From JBCCCJ01 sp039029315 (GTDB taxonomy: Bacteria > Bacteroidota > Bacteroidia > J057), in assembly GCA_039029315.1 (NCBI GenBank), contig JBCCGK010000020.1, positions 62,001 through 126,000 on the forward strand: DNA of 64,000 bases. Reading direction: 5' to 3'. Shown piece by piece: positions 18,801 through 26,480 of the stretch. The translations under genes were made by a program, and so were the position numbers. The notes beneath the pieces are model-generated. The model was given only the letters and a program-made list of their open reading frames with translations, made no database searches and was not told the origin of the DNA. Within the stretch, counting starts at the first letter, position 1, and the number at the start of each line of letters is the position of its first letter.

Positions 18801-19000
18801 TGAAGTTCTGTCTCCAGATGGCCATAGTTCATCATTCTTGAGCCGAGATTATTCCCAATCAGAACAATATGTGCATCTTTGTGGAGGGGAAGAACAGGCC
18901 CTTGATTGGCAGGTGAACAATGAAATGTTCCTATTGCCAGAAGCAACATTCCCAAAAGAGGCCACATCTGACGAGTTTTTTTGTTTCTTTGAGCAATCAT
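15818..19000 (-). CDS. SGNH-like/PVC-type propeller/HEAT/cytochrome c fusion lipoprotein
   Basis: A 1060 aa exported protein (signal core MWPLLGMLLLAIGTFHC, lipobox Cys near residue 28). About 40-270 is an SGNH-hydrolase-like domain, but degenerate: block I is IGNN rather than GDS, and block V reads DGSQLTDAGY where a catalytic His would be expected, so esterase activity is doubtful. About 380-720 is a six-bladed propeller of the PVC-type membrane-bound dehydrogenase family (WVATMPTYPHY, DTDGDGKAD repeats, FAPDGSLYMIDWHN). About 730-900 is HEAT-like helical repeats. The C-terminus has a cytochrome c domain with heme motif CATCH. It is likely an outer-membrane or periplasmic redox enzyme acting on a sugar or other carbon substrate; the substrate is unknown. 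Confidence 0.85.
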   Translation of the reverse strand: MIAQRNKKTRQMWPLLGMLLLAIGTFHCSPANQGPVLPLHKDAHIVLIGNNLGSRMMNYGHLETELHVRYPDSMLFIRNMCDGGNTPGFRPHSGRISPWAFPGAETFQSELAKNSGSQGHFETPDQWLTRLEADMIIGFFGYNESFQGLDGLDNFKGELEAFIQHTAQQTYNGTSAPTLALVSPIAFEDLSDRMDVPNGQKENENLLLYTEAIKEVAAKHQVHVVDLFSPSKKWFQSSAEPLTIDGSQLTDAGYQKLALALADGIFGKSSRQAQKHQKEIHAAVQEKNWFWHNDFKIPNGVHVFGRRYDPFGPDNYPAELKKIREMTAIRDQAIWTANQGEQMDLMAADAQTSSLPAVKTNFSTSNKKNGNPEYLYGEDALDKLTVAPGYKIELFASEREFDDLANPMQLSFDNKGRLWVATMPTYPHYRPGDAKPNDKLIILEDTDGDGKADKQTTFAEGLHLPVGIEFAPEGVYVSQGTNLVLLSDTDGDDKADKKEIILSGFDDHDTHHVISAFCADPSGAFLMGEGVFLHTNVETSYGPVRGTNGGFFRYNPQRRHLERVAQLAIPNPWGIAFDEWGQNFFAETSGPAFRWMMPGSVNPRYGVATHKNFDLIEPDHKVRPTSGVEFIHSRHFPDEVQGDLLINNTIGFLGTKQHKVEDDGTGYQLTHRQDLVVGDDRNFRPVDMEFAPDGSLYMIDWHNVLIGHMQHNARDPYRDHSHGRVYRITYPSRPLVSPPKVDGASIEELLDNLKLPEYRARYRSRRELREHDTDQVLAAITSWVDQLDENDPRYEHQLTEAMWVSWGMNQVDESLVRKLLTAKDFRARTAAVKVLRYTGHQIKDQPALLKEAANDPHGRVRMEAYVAASWLSPEEGLPVVEAAAKHPLDEWMEPAHKTALAHLNGHSVENAPKEQPRVHLIDVEERKSYFRGLKIYERDGYCATCHQEDGKGLKASGFPPLAGTKWVVENEERLIKIALKGLMGPIMVLDKEYPGQVPMTPYEGLLNDQELADVLTYVRNSFGNKSSVINAGQVKAVRAAIKDKKGFYSPEELLKAHPHE

Positions 19001-19122
19001 ATGGGTTCAAGCGATTTTTGAGCAAGATACTCTTTGAAGGTATATCTTTCCAAGATACGATTCGAAGATCACGAATCCAGTCTCTCAATCACGTGCAATG
19101 CTTTGCAGAATCAAGGAAATCC

Positions 19123-19656
19123 ATGACTCCAGCAATTATCAGGCAGGAACGCCCGGAGGATTATCAAGCTGTCTCCCAAGTCATCGAGGCTGCTTTCCGC
19201 ACACTTGAGATCAGTGACCATACCGAACACTTGATGGTGGATCGTTTGCGACATTCTCCTGCATTTATTCCAGAGTTATCCTTGGTGGCCACATCAGCTC
19301 ATGAAATTGTAGGACATATTTTGTTATCAAACATCCATCTTCAGGATGGAGCAGACAGCTATACTTCGCTCGCACTCGCTCCGGTATCCGTTCTCCCCTC
19401 CTGGCATGGCAAAGGCATTGGGAGTCATCTCATTCTGGAAGCGCATCGAATTGCTCGGAAAATGGGATTTACCTCCGTCATTTTGCTGGGGCATCCAGAG
19501 TATTATCCCCGATTTGGGTATCGCCCTGCCAGCAGCTTTGGCATTTCCTTGCCTTTTGAGGTTCCTGATGAGAATTGTATGGCGCTGGAGCTGCTCGAAG
19601 GCGCACTGACAGATGTCAAAGGAATGGTTATCTATCCGAAAGAATTTTTCGAATAA
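19123..19656 (+). CDS. GNAT-family N-acetyltransferase, YhbS-like
   Basis: A 177 aa cytosolic protein from the ATG at 19123 (MTPAIIRQERPEDYQAVSQV). The frame is open further up, but that part overlaps the start of the divergent 1060 aa gene and is not GNAT-like. The acetyl-CoA loop is HGKGIGSHLI, preceded by the beta4 strand LAPVSVLPSW. YYPRFGYRPASSFGI is typical of the YhbS/predicted acetyltransferase group. Substrate unknown. Confidence 0.88.
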   Translation: MTPAIIRQERPEDYQAVSQVIEAAFRTLEISDHTEHLMVDRLRHSPAFIPELSLVATSAHEIVGHILLSNIHLQDGADSYTSLALAPVSVLPSWHGKGIGSHLILEAHRIARKMGFTSVILLGHPEYYPRFGYRPASSFGISLPFEVPDENCMALELLEGALTDVKGMVIYPKEFFE

Positions 19657-19791
19657 GGCCCAAATTTCGCCAAAAATTGAAACTGTCTGGGTATTGTCGT
19701 AGGTCTAAATATGGGCAAGGGAAGTTTTTTTTTCATTTTTGAAGGAACGGCGGCTTACGCTTGTCTAGAAAACTACTAATTCATTGTTTAT

Positions 19792-22206
19792 ATGAAAAAA
19801 CTCAACACATTTTTATGTGCGATGCTATTCGCAGTCGCAGGATTTGCACAAGATTCTGTCGATATTACCTTTCACGTCAACATGATCAATGAGAATCCCA
19901 TTGATGCAGCAAATATCTATGTGGCTGGAGGAGCTGAATTTGGGGTACCAGGAGACAATCCCATGAGCGATCCTGACAATGACAGTACATTTACAGTCAC
20001 CATTCGTAAACCCAAGGGAGTCAGCAGCTTTTATACCTTTATCAATGGTCCCAATGGCTGGGCAGATAAAGAAAATCTATCTGGCAAGCCTTGTGGAGAT
20101 CCTTTCAACTTCAATGATCGTTGGTTGCCAGCTGTCAATACCGATACTACGCTATTGCATTGTTTTGCAGAGTGTACCACGGATGGAACGTGCCCAGGAC
20201 CTGTTACGGATTCTGTTGACATCACCATTCATGTCAACATGAGCAATGAAGATCCCATTGATGCAGCGAATATCTATGTGGCTGGAGGAAGTGGATTTGG
20301 GGTACCAGGAGACAATCAGATGATGGACCTAGATAATGATAGTACCTTTACAATCGTCCTCCGTCGTGCCAAGGGATTTGCTTCTTTCTACACCTTTATC
20401 AATGGTCCCAATAGTTGGGGAGATAAGGAAAATCTGTCCGGCAAGCCTTGTGGCGATCCTGCCAACTTCAATGATCGTTGGTTGCCACCGGTCAATACGG
20501 ATACAACCCTCATGCATTGCTTTGGAGAGTGTATCACCGATGGAAGCTGTCCTGGACCTGTTAGCGATTCTGTCGATATCACCATTATGGTCAATATGAT
20601 CAATGAAGATCCCATCGATGCAGCCAATATCTATGTGGCTGGAGGAAGTGGATTTGGCGTTCCTGGAGACAATCCTATGGCTGACCCTGATAATGATAGT
20701 GTGTTCACCATCATCCTCCGGCGAGCCAAGGGATTTGCTTCCTTCTATACCTTCATCAATGGTCCCAATAGCTGGGGAGATAAAGAAAACCTTGCTGGCA
20801 AGCCATGTGGCAATCCTGCCAACTTCAATGATCGTTGGTTGCCACCGGTCAATACGGATACCACGCTGATGCATTGTTTTGGAGAGTGTACCACAGATGG
20901 AAGCTGCCCAGGTGTGTCAGGAGACTCTGTAGATATCACCTTCACTGTGAATTTGAAGAATGAAATGCTTGATCCTGCCAATGTCTTTATCGCAGGTGGT
21001 GGCAACTTCGGCATTCCTGGAGATTATCCAATGGCTGATCCTGATGGGGATAGTGTTTACACCATAACAGTTAGACAGCCAGAAGGATTTGCCTCTTTCT
21101 ATACCTTTATCAATGGTCCAAACAGCTGGAATGACAAAGAAAATCTTTCTGGTAAGCCTTGTGGAGATCCCGATAACTTCAATGATCGTTGGTTGCCGCC
21201 AGTCTTTTCAGATACCACACTTCACCATTGCTTCGGTGAATGTACCACGGATGGCTCCTGCCCTTCTCCCCCAGTTCCAGCGAATCTGACCCTTCAGGTG
21301 AATATGAAAGGCTTGACCTTCCATCCTGACAGTGTCCAATTCCAGGCCAACTTCCTGAACTGGGCCTTTATGTCCATGACAGATGCAGATGGAGATAGCC
21401 TCTTTACCGCAACTGTGCAGGTAGATCCAGGCGGCTATGAATATCTCTTTGCCAATGGAAGTTCTATTGAAGACCTTGATTCTCTGGTAGGACAGTCTTG
21501 TGTGATGGACTTTGGTGGAGGATTTGTCAATCGTGTGATCACTGTAGAAGGAGATACCGTAGTATGTTTTGATTATGGTCGATGCGAGACCTGTATGCCT
21601 GTGGTTGTCGAAGACGCGATGGTTACTTTGAGTGTAGATATGAGCAACATTACAGTTGATGCAGCAGGAATGATGTATGCCAGCAACTTCAACAACTGGA
21701 CGGCGACCCCAATGACAGATGATGACAATGACAATATCTGGGAAGTCACTGTCATGCTTGCCCCTGGCACCTATGAGTATCTCTTCATCAATGGTGCTGC
21801 ATGGGAAGCCATGGACCCAGCGACCTCTGACTCCACCTGTACCCTGACTACCGGAGCATACACCAATAGAGTGCTGACAGTAAATGGTGATACCAGTGCC
21901 TGTCATGTCTTTGAAGAATGTACAGAATGTAAAACTGTTGGCATCAATGAGGTGGTACAAGATCTGATTCGTGTTCGTCCTACAAGAATCAATGGCGGCA
22001 GCTTCCAGATTGACTTTGTGAATGCACAAACCGCTTCTTATCAGCTAGAGGTGATGGATTTGATGGGACGACAGGTTCTGCGTGAACAAGTTGCAGGCAG
22101 CACACAGACGCACCGCGTAAGTACTGCAAGCTGGTCAAAGGGAATCTACCTTGTCAAAACCAGCACAAAGACCCAACAACAAACGGTTAAGGTTTTGGTT
22201 GAATAA
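19792..22206 (+). CDS. T9SS-secreted tandem-repeat protein
   Basis: An 804 aa protein with a signal peptide (ends GFAQ at residue 20). Four near-identical repeats of about 119 residues each start DSVDIT and carry AANIYVAGG, SFYTFINGPN, NFNDRWLPPV and a Cys-rich end (KPCGDP, HCFGECTTDGSCPG). Two weaker ~105-residue modules (NLTLQVNMKG..., MVTLSVDMSN...) have a YEYLFINGAAW-like strand resembling starch/glycogen-binding E-set folds. The last ~80 residues are a type A T9SS sorting domain (YQLEVMDLMGRQVLREQV, KGIYLVKT). It would be exported by the type IX system and anchored or released at the surface. The conserved Cys pairs suggest disulfides. The DNA repeats are 357 bp at 19852, 20209, 20566 and 20923. 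Confidence 0.88.
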   Translation: MKKLNTFLCAMLFAVAGFAQDSVDITFHVNMINENPIDAANIYVAGGAEFGVPGDNPMSDPDNDSTFTVTIRKPKGVSSFYTFINGPNGWADKENLSGKPCGDPFNFNDRWLPAVNTDTTLLHCFAECTTDGTCPGPVTDSVDITIHVNMSNEDPIDAANIYVAGGSGFGVPGDNQMMDLDNDSTFTIVLRRAKGFASFYTFINGPNSWGDKENLSGKPCGDPANFNDRWLPPVNTDTTLMHCFGECITDGSCPGPVSDSVDITIMVNMINEDPIDAANIYVAGGSGFGVPGDNPMADPDNDSVFTIILRRAKGFASFYTFINGPNSWGDKENLAGKPCGNPANFNDRWLPPVNTDTTLMHCFGECTTDGSCPGVSGDSVDITFTVNLKNEMLDPANVFIAGGGNFGIPGDYPMADPDGDSVYTITVRQPEGFASFYTFINGPNSWNDKENLSGKPCGDPDNFNDRWLPPVFSDTTLHHCFGECTTDGSCPSPPVPANLTLQVNMKGLTFHPDSVQFQANFLNWAFMSMTDADGDSLFTATVQVDPGGYEYLFANGSSIEDLDSLVGQSCVMDFGGGFVNRVITVEGDTVVCFDYGRCETCMPVVVEDAMVTLSVDMSNITVDAAGMMYASNFNNWTATPMTDDDNDNIWEVTVMLAPGTYEYLFINGAAWEAMDPATSDSTCTLTTGAYTNRVLTVNGDTSACHVFEECTECKTVGINEVVQDLIRVRPTRINGGSFQIDFVNAQTASYQLEVMDLMGRQVLREQVAGSTQTHRVSTASWSKGIYLVKTSTKTQQQTVKVLVE

Positions 22207-22230
22207 ATAGTAATTTCTTTCGGGTTTATA

Positions 22231-22262
22231 AAGGCTGCTCCCTTCAGGGGGCGGCCTTTTTT
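22231..22262 (+). terminator. Intrinsic terminator after the repeat protein
   Basis: A GC-rich hairpin (AAGGCTGCTCCC ... GGGGGCGGCCTT) followed by six T, 25 bases after the stop of the T9SS protein. Confidence 0.85.
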
Positions 22263-22392
22263 GGCTACCAACTTCCTTGTGGTCAAGCGAATTCATTGGG
22301 AAAATTGAAAGACTTTTTTGCTTTTTCCCTGGCTTTTGCATTTTATGCTCTCCCTCAATGATCTATTGTAATATCTACTCAACTCTCCTACT

Positions 22393-23292
22393 ATGATCTA
22401 TCGCGTGCTGATTTTTATGATGATTTGGCTGTCTTTTTTGATGAAAAATGATCGCGTATTCAGTCAGACAACTGAGCCTCTCCGAGTGATCGTCATTGGT
22501 GCTCACCCTGATGATTGCGATCTCTGCGCAGGTGCTACTGCCATCCAGTGGGCCGAGATGGGTCATCAGGTCAAATTCCTTTCTCTGACCAATGGAGATG
22601 CCGGACATCATGAGATGGGTGGCGGCATGCTGGCCAAACGAAGGAGAGCAGAAGCCCAGGAAGCAGGCAGAAGATTTGGTATTGCCGAATATGAAGTCCT
22701 GGACAATCACGATGGAGAGCTGATTCCTACCCTTGAGGTGCGCCTGCAAGTCATCCGCGCGATTCGGGAATGGAAAGCGGATGTGGTAATCCTTCCCCGA
22801 CCCAATGACTATCACCCGGACCATCGCAATACGGGGCTGGTGGTACAGGATGCGGCCTATATGGTGATCGTGCCCAATGTGTTGTCAGAGGTGGAGCCCC
22901 TCAAGAACAATCCTACTTTTCTATATTGTCGGGATCATTTTCAAAAACCCAATCCATTTGAGCCGGATATAGCCATTGATATCGATGCCGTCTACCAACA
23001 AAAAATCAAAGCCCTGGACGCTCATACCTCACAGTTCTATGAATGGCTGCCCTGGACAGTGCATCGTCTGGATGAGGTGCCAACAGACCCCAATGAACGC
23101 CTGGAATGGTTAGGCGAAATCCGCAAACGAAGCATCAGTCCTGAGATTCGTGCTTCTTTGGTGAAGTGGTATGGAGAGAAAAAAGGCAATGCTGTTCAAC
23201 AAGCTGAGGTATTTCAGGTGTGTGAATATGGAAAGCAACCCAGTGAGGAGGAGATTAAACGCTTGTTTCCGATGATAGGAAAGAAAGAATAG
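22393..23292 (+). CDS. PIG-L family deacetylase, exported
   Basis: A 299 aa protein with an N-terminal signal segment (MIYRVLIFMMIWLSFLM...). The zinc-binding motif AHPDD is at residues 37-41, with a further His site in PNDYHPDHRNTG. These are the marks of the PIG-L/MshB/LmbE family, which removes acetyl groups from N-acetylglucosamine-like sugars. The export signal points to an extracytoplasmic glycan substrate. It is 100 bases upstream of the Uma2 gene with no clear terminator between them. Confidence 0.9.
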   Translation: MIYRVLIFMMIWLSFLMKNDRVFSQTTEPLRVIVIGAHPDDCDLCAGATAIQWAEMGHQVKFLSLTNGDAGHHEMGGGMLAKRRRAEAQEAGRRFGIAEYEVLDNHDGELIPTLEVRLQVIRAIREWKADVVILPRPNDYHPDHRNTGLVVQDAAYMVIVPNVLSEVEPLKNNPTFLYCRDHFQKPNPFEPDIAIDIDAVYQQKIKALDAHTSQFYEWLPWTVHRLDEVPTDPNERLEWLGEIRKRSISPEIRASLVKWYGEKKGNAVQQAEVFQVCEYGKQPSEEEIKRLFPMIGKKE

Positions 23293-23360
23293 CTGAGTTC
23301 ATGTTTGGATTGAAATTGGGATAGCTGAAATCTCTTCGTAAATTGAGGCAAAAGACCTCT

Positions 23361-23963
23361 ATGATTAGCCAATTCGAGCAGCTAGACCTCAATCAAGCCT
23401 ATACCTATGCCGACTATCTGAGTTGGCGGTTTGATGAAATGGTCGAAGTCATTCGTGGCAAGGTCTTCAAAATGTCTCCGGCTCCGAATTTGGAACATCA
23501 GAGAGTTTCTGGACGATTGTTTAGAATCAGTTCTACCTATCTGGTAAATAAAACCTGCGAAGCATTTCATGCCCCTTTCGATGTCAGGCTACCTCTCCCG
23601 CCGCATTTAATTACAGATGACAAAATAGACACCGTTGTTCAGCCTGACATATGTGTTGTATGTGATCCTTCCAAACTCGATAGCCAGGGCTGCCTCGGTG
23701 CTCCCGACTGGATCATTGAGATTTTGTCTCCGGGAACAGCACAAAAAGATCTGAAGGAAAAATTCGAGGTCTACGAACATGCTGGCGTCGCGGAATACTG
23801 GATCGTCCATCCCCATGAGCACACATTGCTGGTGTATAGGCGAAATGAATCAGGACGCTATATTGGAGAACCAAGACCATTTGTTCGTGGAGATGTGGTT
23901 CCTGTTGGCGTTTTCAAGGATTTTGCCATCGATCTGAATGACATTTTTTTCGAACTTGCATAA
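23361..23963 (+). CDS. Uma2-family (DUF820) restriction-endonuclease-fold protein
   Basis: A 200 aa protein from the ATG at 23361 (MISQFEQLDLNQAY); an earlier in-frame start at 23343 is weaker. The PD-(D/E)XK-like core reads QPDICVVCDP ... APDWIIEILSPGT and then KFEVYEHAGVAEYWIVHP, typical of Uma2 proteins. Biological roles of this family are poorly understood; many copies occur in cyanobacteria and Bacteroidota. No obvious partner gene. Confidence 0.88.
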   Translation: MISQFEQLDLNQAYTYADYLSWRFDEMVEVIRGKVFKMSPAPNLEHQRVSGRLFRISSTYLVNKTCEAFHAPFDVRLPLPPHLITDDKIDTVVQPDICVVCDPSKLDSQGCLGAPDWIIEILSPGTAQKDLKEKFEVYEHAGVAEYWIVHPHEHTLLVYRRNESGRYIGEPRPFVRGDVVPVGVFKDFAIDLNDIFFELA

Positions 23964-23998
23964 GGAGAGAATCCATCATTCTCTAAATTTTCTTACCT

Positions 23999-24161
23999 GA
24001 GAGACTGTCTGAACATCTGCCACTTATTGTTTGTATGCGGCTTTTTTCCTCATCCAGCGGCTTTTTTGTTCCTATAGCACAACTATGAGAACAAAAAAGA
24101 GCCTTGTCTGAGAAAAAAATACACCCCAAAAATTCTCAGCACAGATTCGAAAACAGTCTCT
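23999..24161 (-). mobile_element. MITE-like element, copy B
   Basis: A second copy of the element at 8436-8598, in reverse orientation and of the same length. The ends read GAGAGACTGT and ACAGTCTCT, and the centre has the same T-run/A-run palindrome. It occupies the gap between the Uma2 gene and the DUF1761 gene. The rest of the 360-base gap is AT-rich and holds no gene I can support. Confidence 0.75.
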
Positions 24162-24323
24162 AAGCAAATTTTCATTTCTACAAGTCGAAATTGTGAAAAA
24201 CTAAAATAAGTGCACCCAACACTTTGATTCCTAATTTTTTAGCCTTTACTTACCACCAAGCAACCGCCTTCTTCCTGAAGGTTGAACCAATCTCATACAC
24301 TTGTTCTACTAAATTTTTTTCAC

Positions 24324-24725
24324 ATGAACTGGTTAGCAATTCTTGTTACAGGTCTGGTGCCTATGGCACTCGGTTTTGCATGGTATCACAAAAATGTATT
24401 TGGGAAAACCTGGATGGATTCTCTGGGATTCAAAGAGGAAGATCTGCAGGGGGGCAATATGGGACTGATCTTTGGTTTATCTTATGTGCTGGCTATAGTG
24501 GCAGCAATGTTTGTCAACCAAGCTGTCGGCCATAGTGAAGGAGAATTTGCCACCTTTAAGCATGGTGCGTTTCACGGCATGTTTATCGGCTTGATGGTTG
24601 CCCTTCCTGTATTGGCTACCAATGCCTTATTCGAACGCAGAGGCTGGAAAAACATCGGAGTCAATGTTGGGTACTGGATTGTGAACTTCGCTCTTATGGG
24701 CGGAATACTCGCGATCTGGAGATAA
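24324..24725 (+). CDS. DUF1761-family membrane protein
   Basis: A 133 aa protein with four predicted membrane helices, from the ATG at 24324 (MNWLAILVTGLVPMALGFAWYH); an in-frame ATG at 24282 is less likely. The GFAWY/FGK.W pattern near the N-terminus and paired helices match DUF1761 proteins. Function unknown; inner-membrane location expected. It ends at a convergent hairpin. Confidence 0.8.
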   Translation: MNWLAILVTGLVPMALGFAWYHKNVFGKTWMDSLGFKEEDLQGGNMGLIFGLSYVLAIVAAMFVNQAVGHSEGEFATFKHGAFHGMFIGLMVALPVLATNALFERRGWKNIGVNVGYWIVNFALMGGILAIWR

Positions 24726-24739
24726 GAAGATGGGAATAT

Positions 24740-24813
24740 GAACACAGAGACACAGGGATACAGAAGGATTGGTAATCAAATGATTATCTCAATGTCTTCG
24801 TGCCTCTGTGTTC
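24740..24813. terminator. Convergent long-armed hairpin
   Basis: Inverted arms GAACACAGAGACAC (24740-24753) and GTGCCTCTGTGTTC (24800-24813), one mismatch, between two convergent genes. Confidence 0.55.
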
Positions 24814-24816
24814 CCC

Positions 24817-25206
24817 TTATGTCTGATCAGGCAAGCCTTCCTTCCATTCTTCTGTCAAAAATAATACTGCAGCGGCTGCCCCAGCCATCACATCTGCTGG
24901 CCGAACAGTAGCCACTTCTTCTTCAAACCAGCCTTTCTTTTTTCCTTCATATACCTTCCCATCGATGATCACGGCCAATGGCTTTTCCCACATGTTTTTT
25001 TCACCAGGAAAAACCTTGTTGTCAATGACAGTCGCCAGCGGAGATTCGAACCAGCCTTTGCTATCTTTGTAGATCTTGTTGTCTTTGATAGTGAGGATTT
25101 CATCTTCAAACCAGCCTTTGTCTCCCAGATAAACCTTGTTGTTTTCTACCGTGGCGAATTCGTCTTCCAACCAGGATTTGTCTCCTTTGTAGATCTTGAT
25201 TTTCAT
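24817..25206 (-). CDS. Five-fold short-repeat protein, unknown
   Basis: A 129 aa cytosolic protein built of five tandem units of 20-21 residues. Each unit has the form K-[IV]-Y-x-G-x-K-G-W-F-E-x-x-[LF]-A-T-V-x-[DN]-N (for example KVYLGDKGWFEDEILTIKDN). Conserved Trp and Tyr at fixed spacing suggest a small beta-propeller or beta-flower fold with fivefold symmetry. The last ~25 residues (ADVMAGAAAAVLFLTEEW) are a small hydrophobic end. No catalytic residues stand out. The gene is divergent from the McrB-like ATPase gene, with 83 bases between starts. Confidence 0.7.
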   Translation of the reverse strand: MKIKIYKGDKSWLEDEFATVENNKVYLGDKGWFEDEILTIKDNKIYKDSKGWFESPLATVIDNKVFPGEKNMWEKPLAVIIDGKVYEGKKKGWFEEEVATVRPADVMAGAAAAVLFLTEEWKEGLPDQT

Positions 25207-25289
25207 GATTGAAACATACGAAAATTTCCAGCCCTATCGAAAATTTGCTTTCTTGGGGAAAGCCGTTTAGAACCCTACTTCTAACACCC

Positions 25290-26453
25290 ATGCAACAGCT
25301 TGAACAGCAGACGCACCATTTTACCAGGGAGGTCCTTGGGCACATCCATGCGTATATCGCAGCCAAAGGTTTTTTTTATACCAAACAAGACATTGCCAAC
25401 TTGTTTTTATGCCTCAGAACCAAGCCATTTGTGATTCTGGCAGGTATTTCCGGAACAGGTAAGACACAATTGGTGCGCCAGTTTGCAGCGGCATTGGGAT
25501 GTGCAGAGCGGTGCACCCTAATCCCTGTCCGTCCTGACTGGGCTGATAACTCTGACCTGATCGGCTATACTGACTTACAAGGTGTGTTTCGGAGGCGTGC
25601 CTTTTTATCGGCAGTGGTCAAGGCTCATGCTGAGCCAAGGTTCATGCATTTTGTGATCTTGGATGAAATGAATCTTGCCAGAGTTGAACATTATTTCAGT
25701 GATGTGCTCAGTATTCTGGAGACCAGAGAGCGAAAAGAAGACAAGATTGTTACCCAGGAGCTGCTATCAGAATCTGAGCTGTCAAGCGATCATCCTTCCA
25801 ATCGTGAACTATTGCATCTGGGGATACCGGACAACCTCTACCTCATTGGAACAGTGAATATGGATGAGACGACCTATCCATTCAGTCGAAAAGTCCTGGA
25901 CAGAGCCAATGCCATCGAAATGAATGAAGTACATTTGGATTGGCCACCTGAAGGGGAGAAAGTTGATCCCTTGTCTGATGTGTACAATGACTTCTTGCGG
26001 GCACCTTATGTTCATCTGAAGGACATTCCTCACGATTCTCGTCCTCAACTCAAGGAAGCCATGCAATTGCTCAATGAGATCAATCGGGTCCTGCGTCAGG
26101 CAGATCTACAGTTTGGGTACAGGGTACGGGATGAGCTTGCCTTTTATCTACTCAATCGCTACGAAATTCGAGAACTTATTTCTGAACAAGAAGCCCTGGA
26201 TTTTCAGATCATGCAAAAGATTCTGCCAAGAATCTATGGCAGTTCCAGGCGTGTGGGAGATGCCTTGTATGCATTGACTCGTCTGTTTGTCCCAAAAGAA
26301 ATCAAACTATCTCCTGACATGCCTGTGAGAGCGCTCCGCAAACAGATTGGAGAACCCAAAAAGCAGGCGTTTCGATTTCCGCGCACAATAGAAAAACTCC
26401 TCCTCATGACCCGGAGGTATGAGGAGGATGGATTTACGTCCTTCTGGATTTGA
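25290..26453 (+). CDS. McrB-like AAA+ ATPase, no McrC nearby
   Basis: A 387 aa protein from the ATG at 25290 (MQQLEQQTHHFTREVL); an in-frame ATG at 25209 would extend into the divergent promoter. Walker A is GISGTGKTQ at residues 52-60, and Walker B FVILDEMN at 121-128. The sensor/arginine region GTVNMDETTYPFSRKVLDRA (187-206) is the hallmark of the McrB/MoxR-like clade. There is no N-terminal DNA-binding domain of the classical McrB kind; a short helical region precedes the P-loop instead. McrBC needs an McrC nuclease subunit, and none is adjacent: the next gene is on the other strand and is not McrC-like. It could act with a distant partner or serve another AAA+ role. Confidence 0.85.
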   Translation: MQQLEQQTHHFTREVLGHIHAYIAAKGFFYTKQDIANLFLCLRTKPFVILAGISGTGKTQLVRQFAAALGCAERCTLIPVRPDWADNSDLIGYTDLQGVFRRRAFLSAVVKAHAEPRFMHFVILDEMNLARVEHYFSDVLSILETRERKEDKIVTQELLSESELSSDHPSNRELLHLGIPDNLYLIGTVNMDETTYPFSRKVLDRANAIEMNEVHLDWPPEGEKVDPLSDVYNDFLRAPYVHLKDIPHDSRPQLKEAMQLLNEINRVLRQADLQFGYRVRDELAFYLLNRYEIRELISEQEALDFQIMQKILPRIYGSSRRVGDALYALTRLFVPKEIKLSPDMPVRALRKQIGEPKKQAFRFPRTIEKLLLMTRRYEEDGFTSFWI

Positions 26454-26480
26454 TCCACAAGGTCTACCATACCCCAATCG

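Noticed and set aside
20329..20874. Long minus-strand ORF of 181 codons within the repeat protein
   Set aside because: It is an antisense reading of the tandem repeats, kept open by the repeat itself.
19852..21276. CRISPR-like periodicity
   Set aside because: The 357-bp units are coding, contiguous and have no spacers.
21208..22029. Minus-strand ORF of 273 codons
   Set aside because: Antisense to the second half of the T9SS-secreted protein, which has clear domain evidence.
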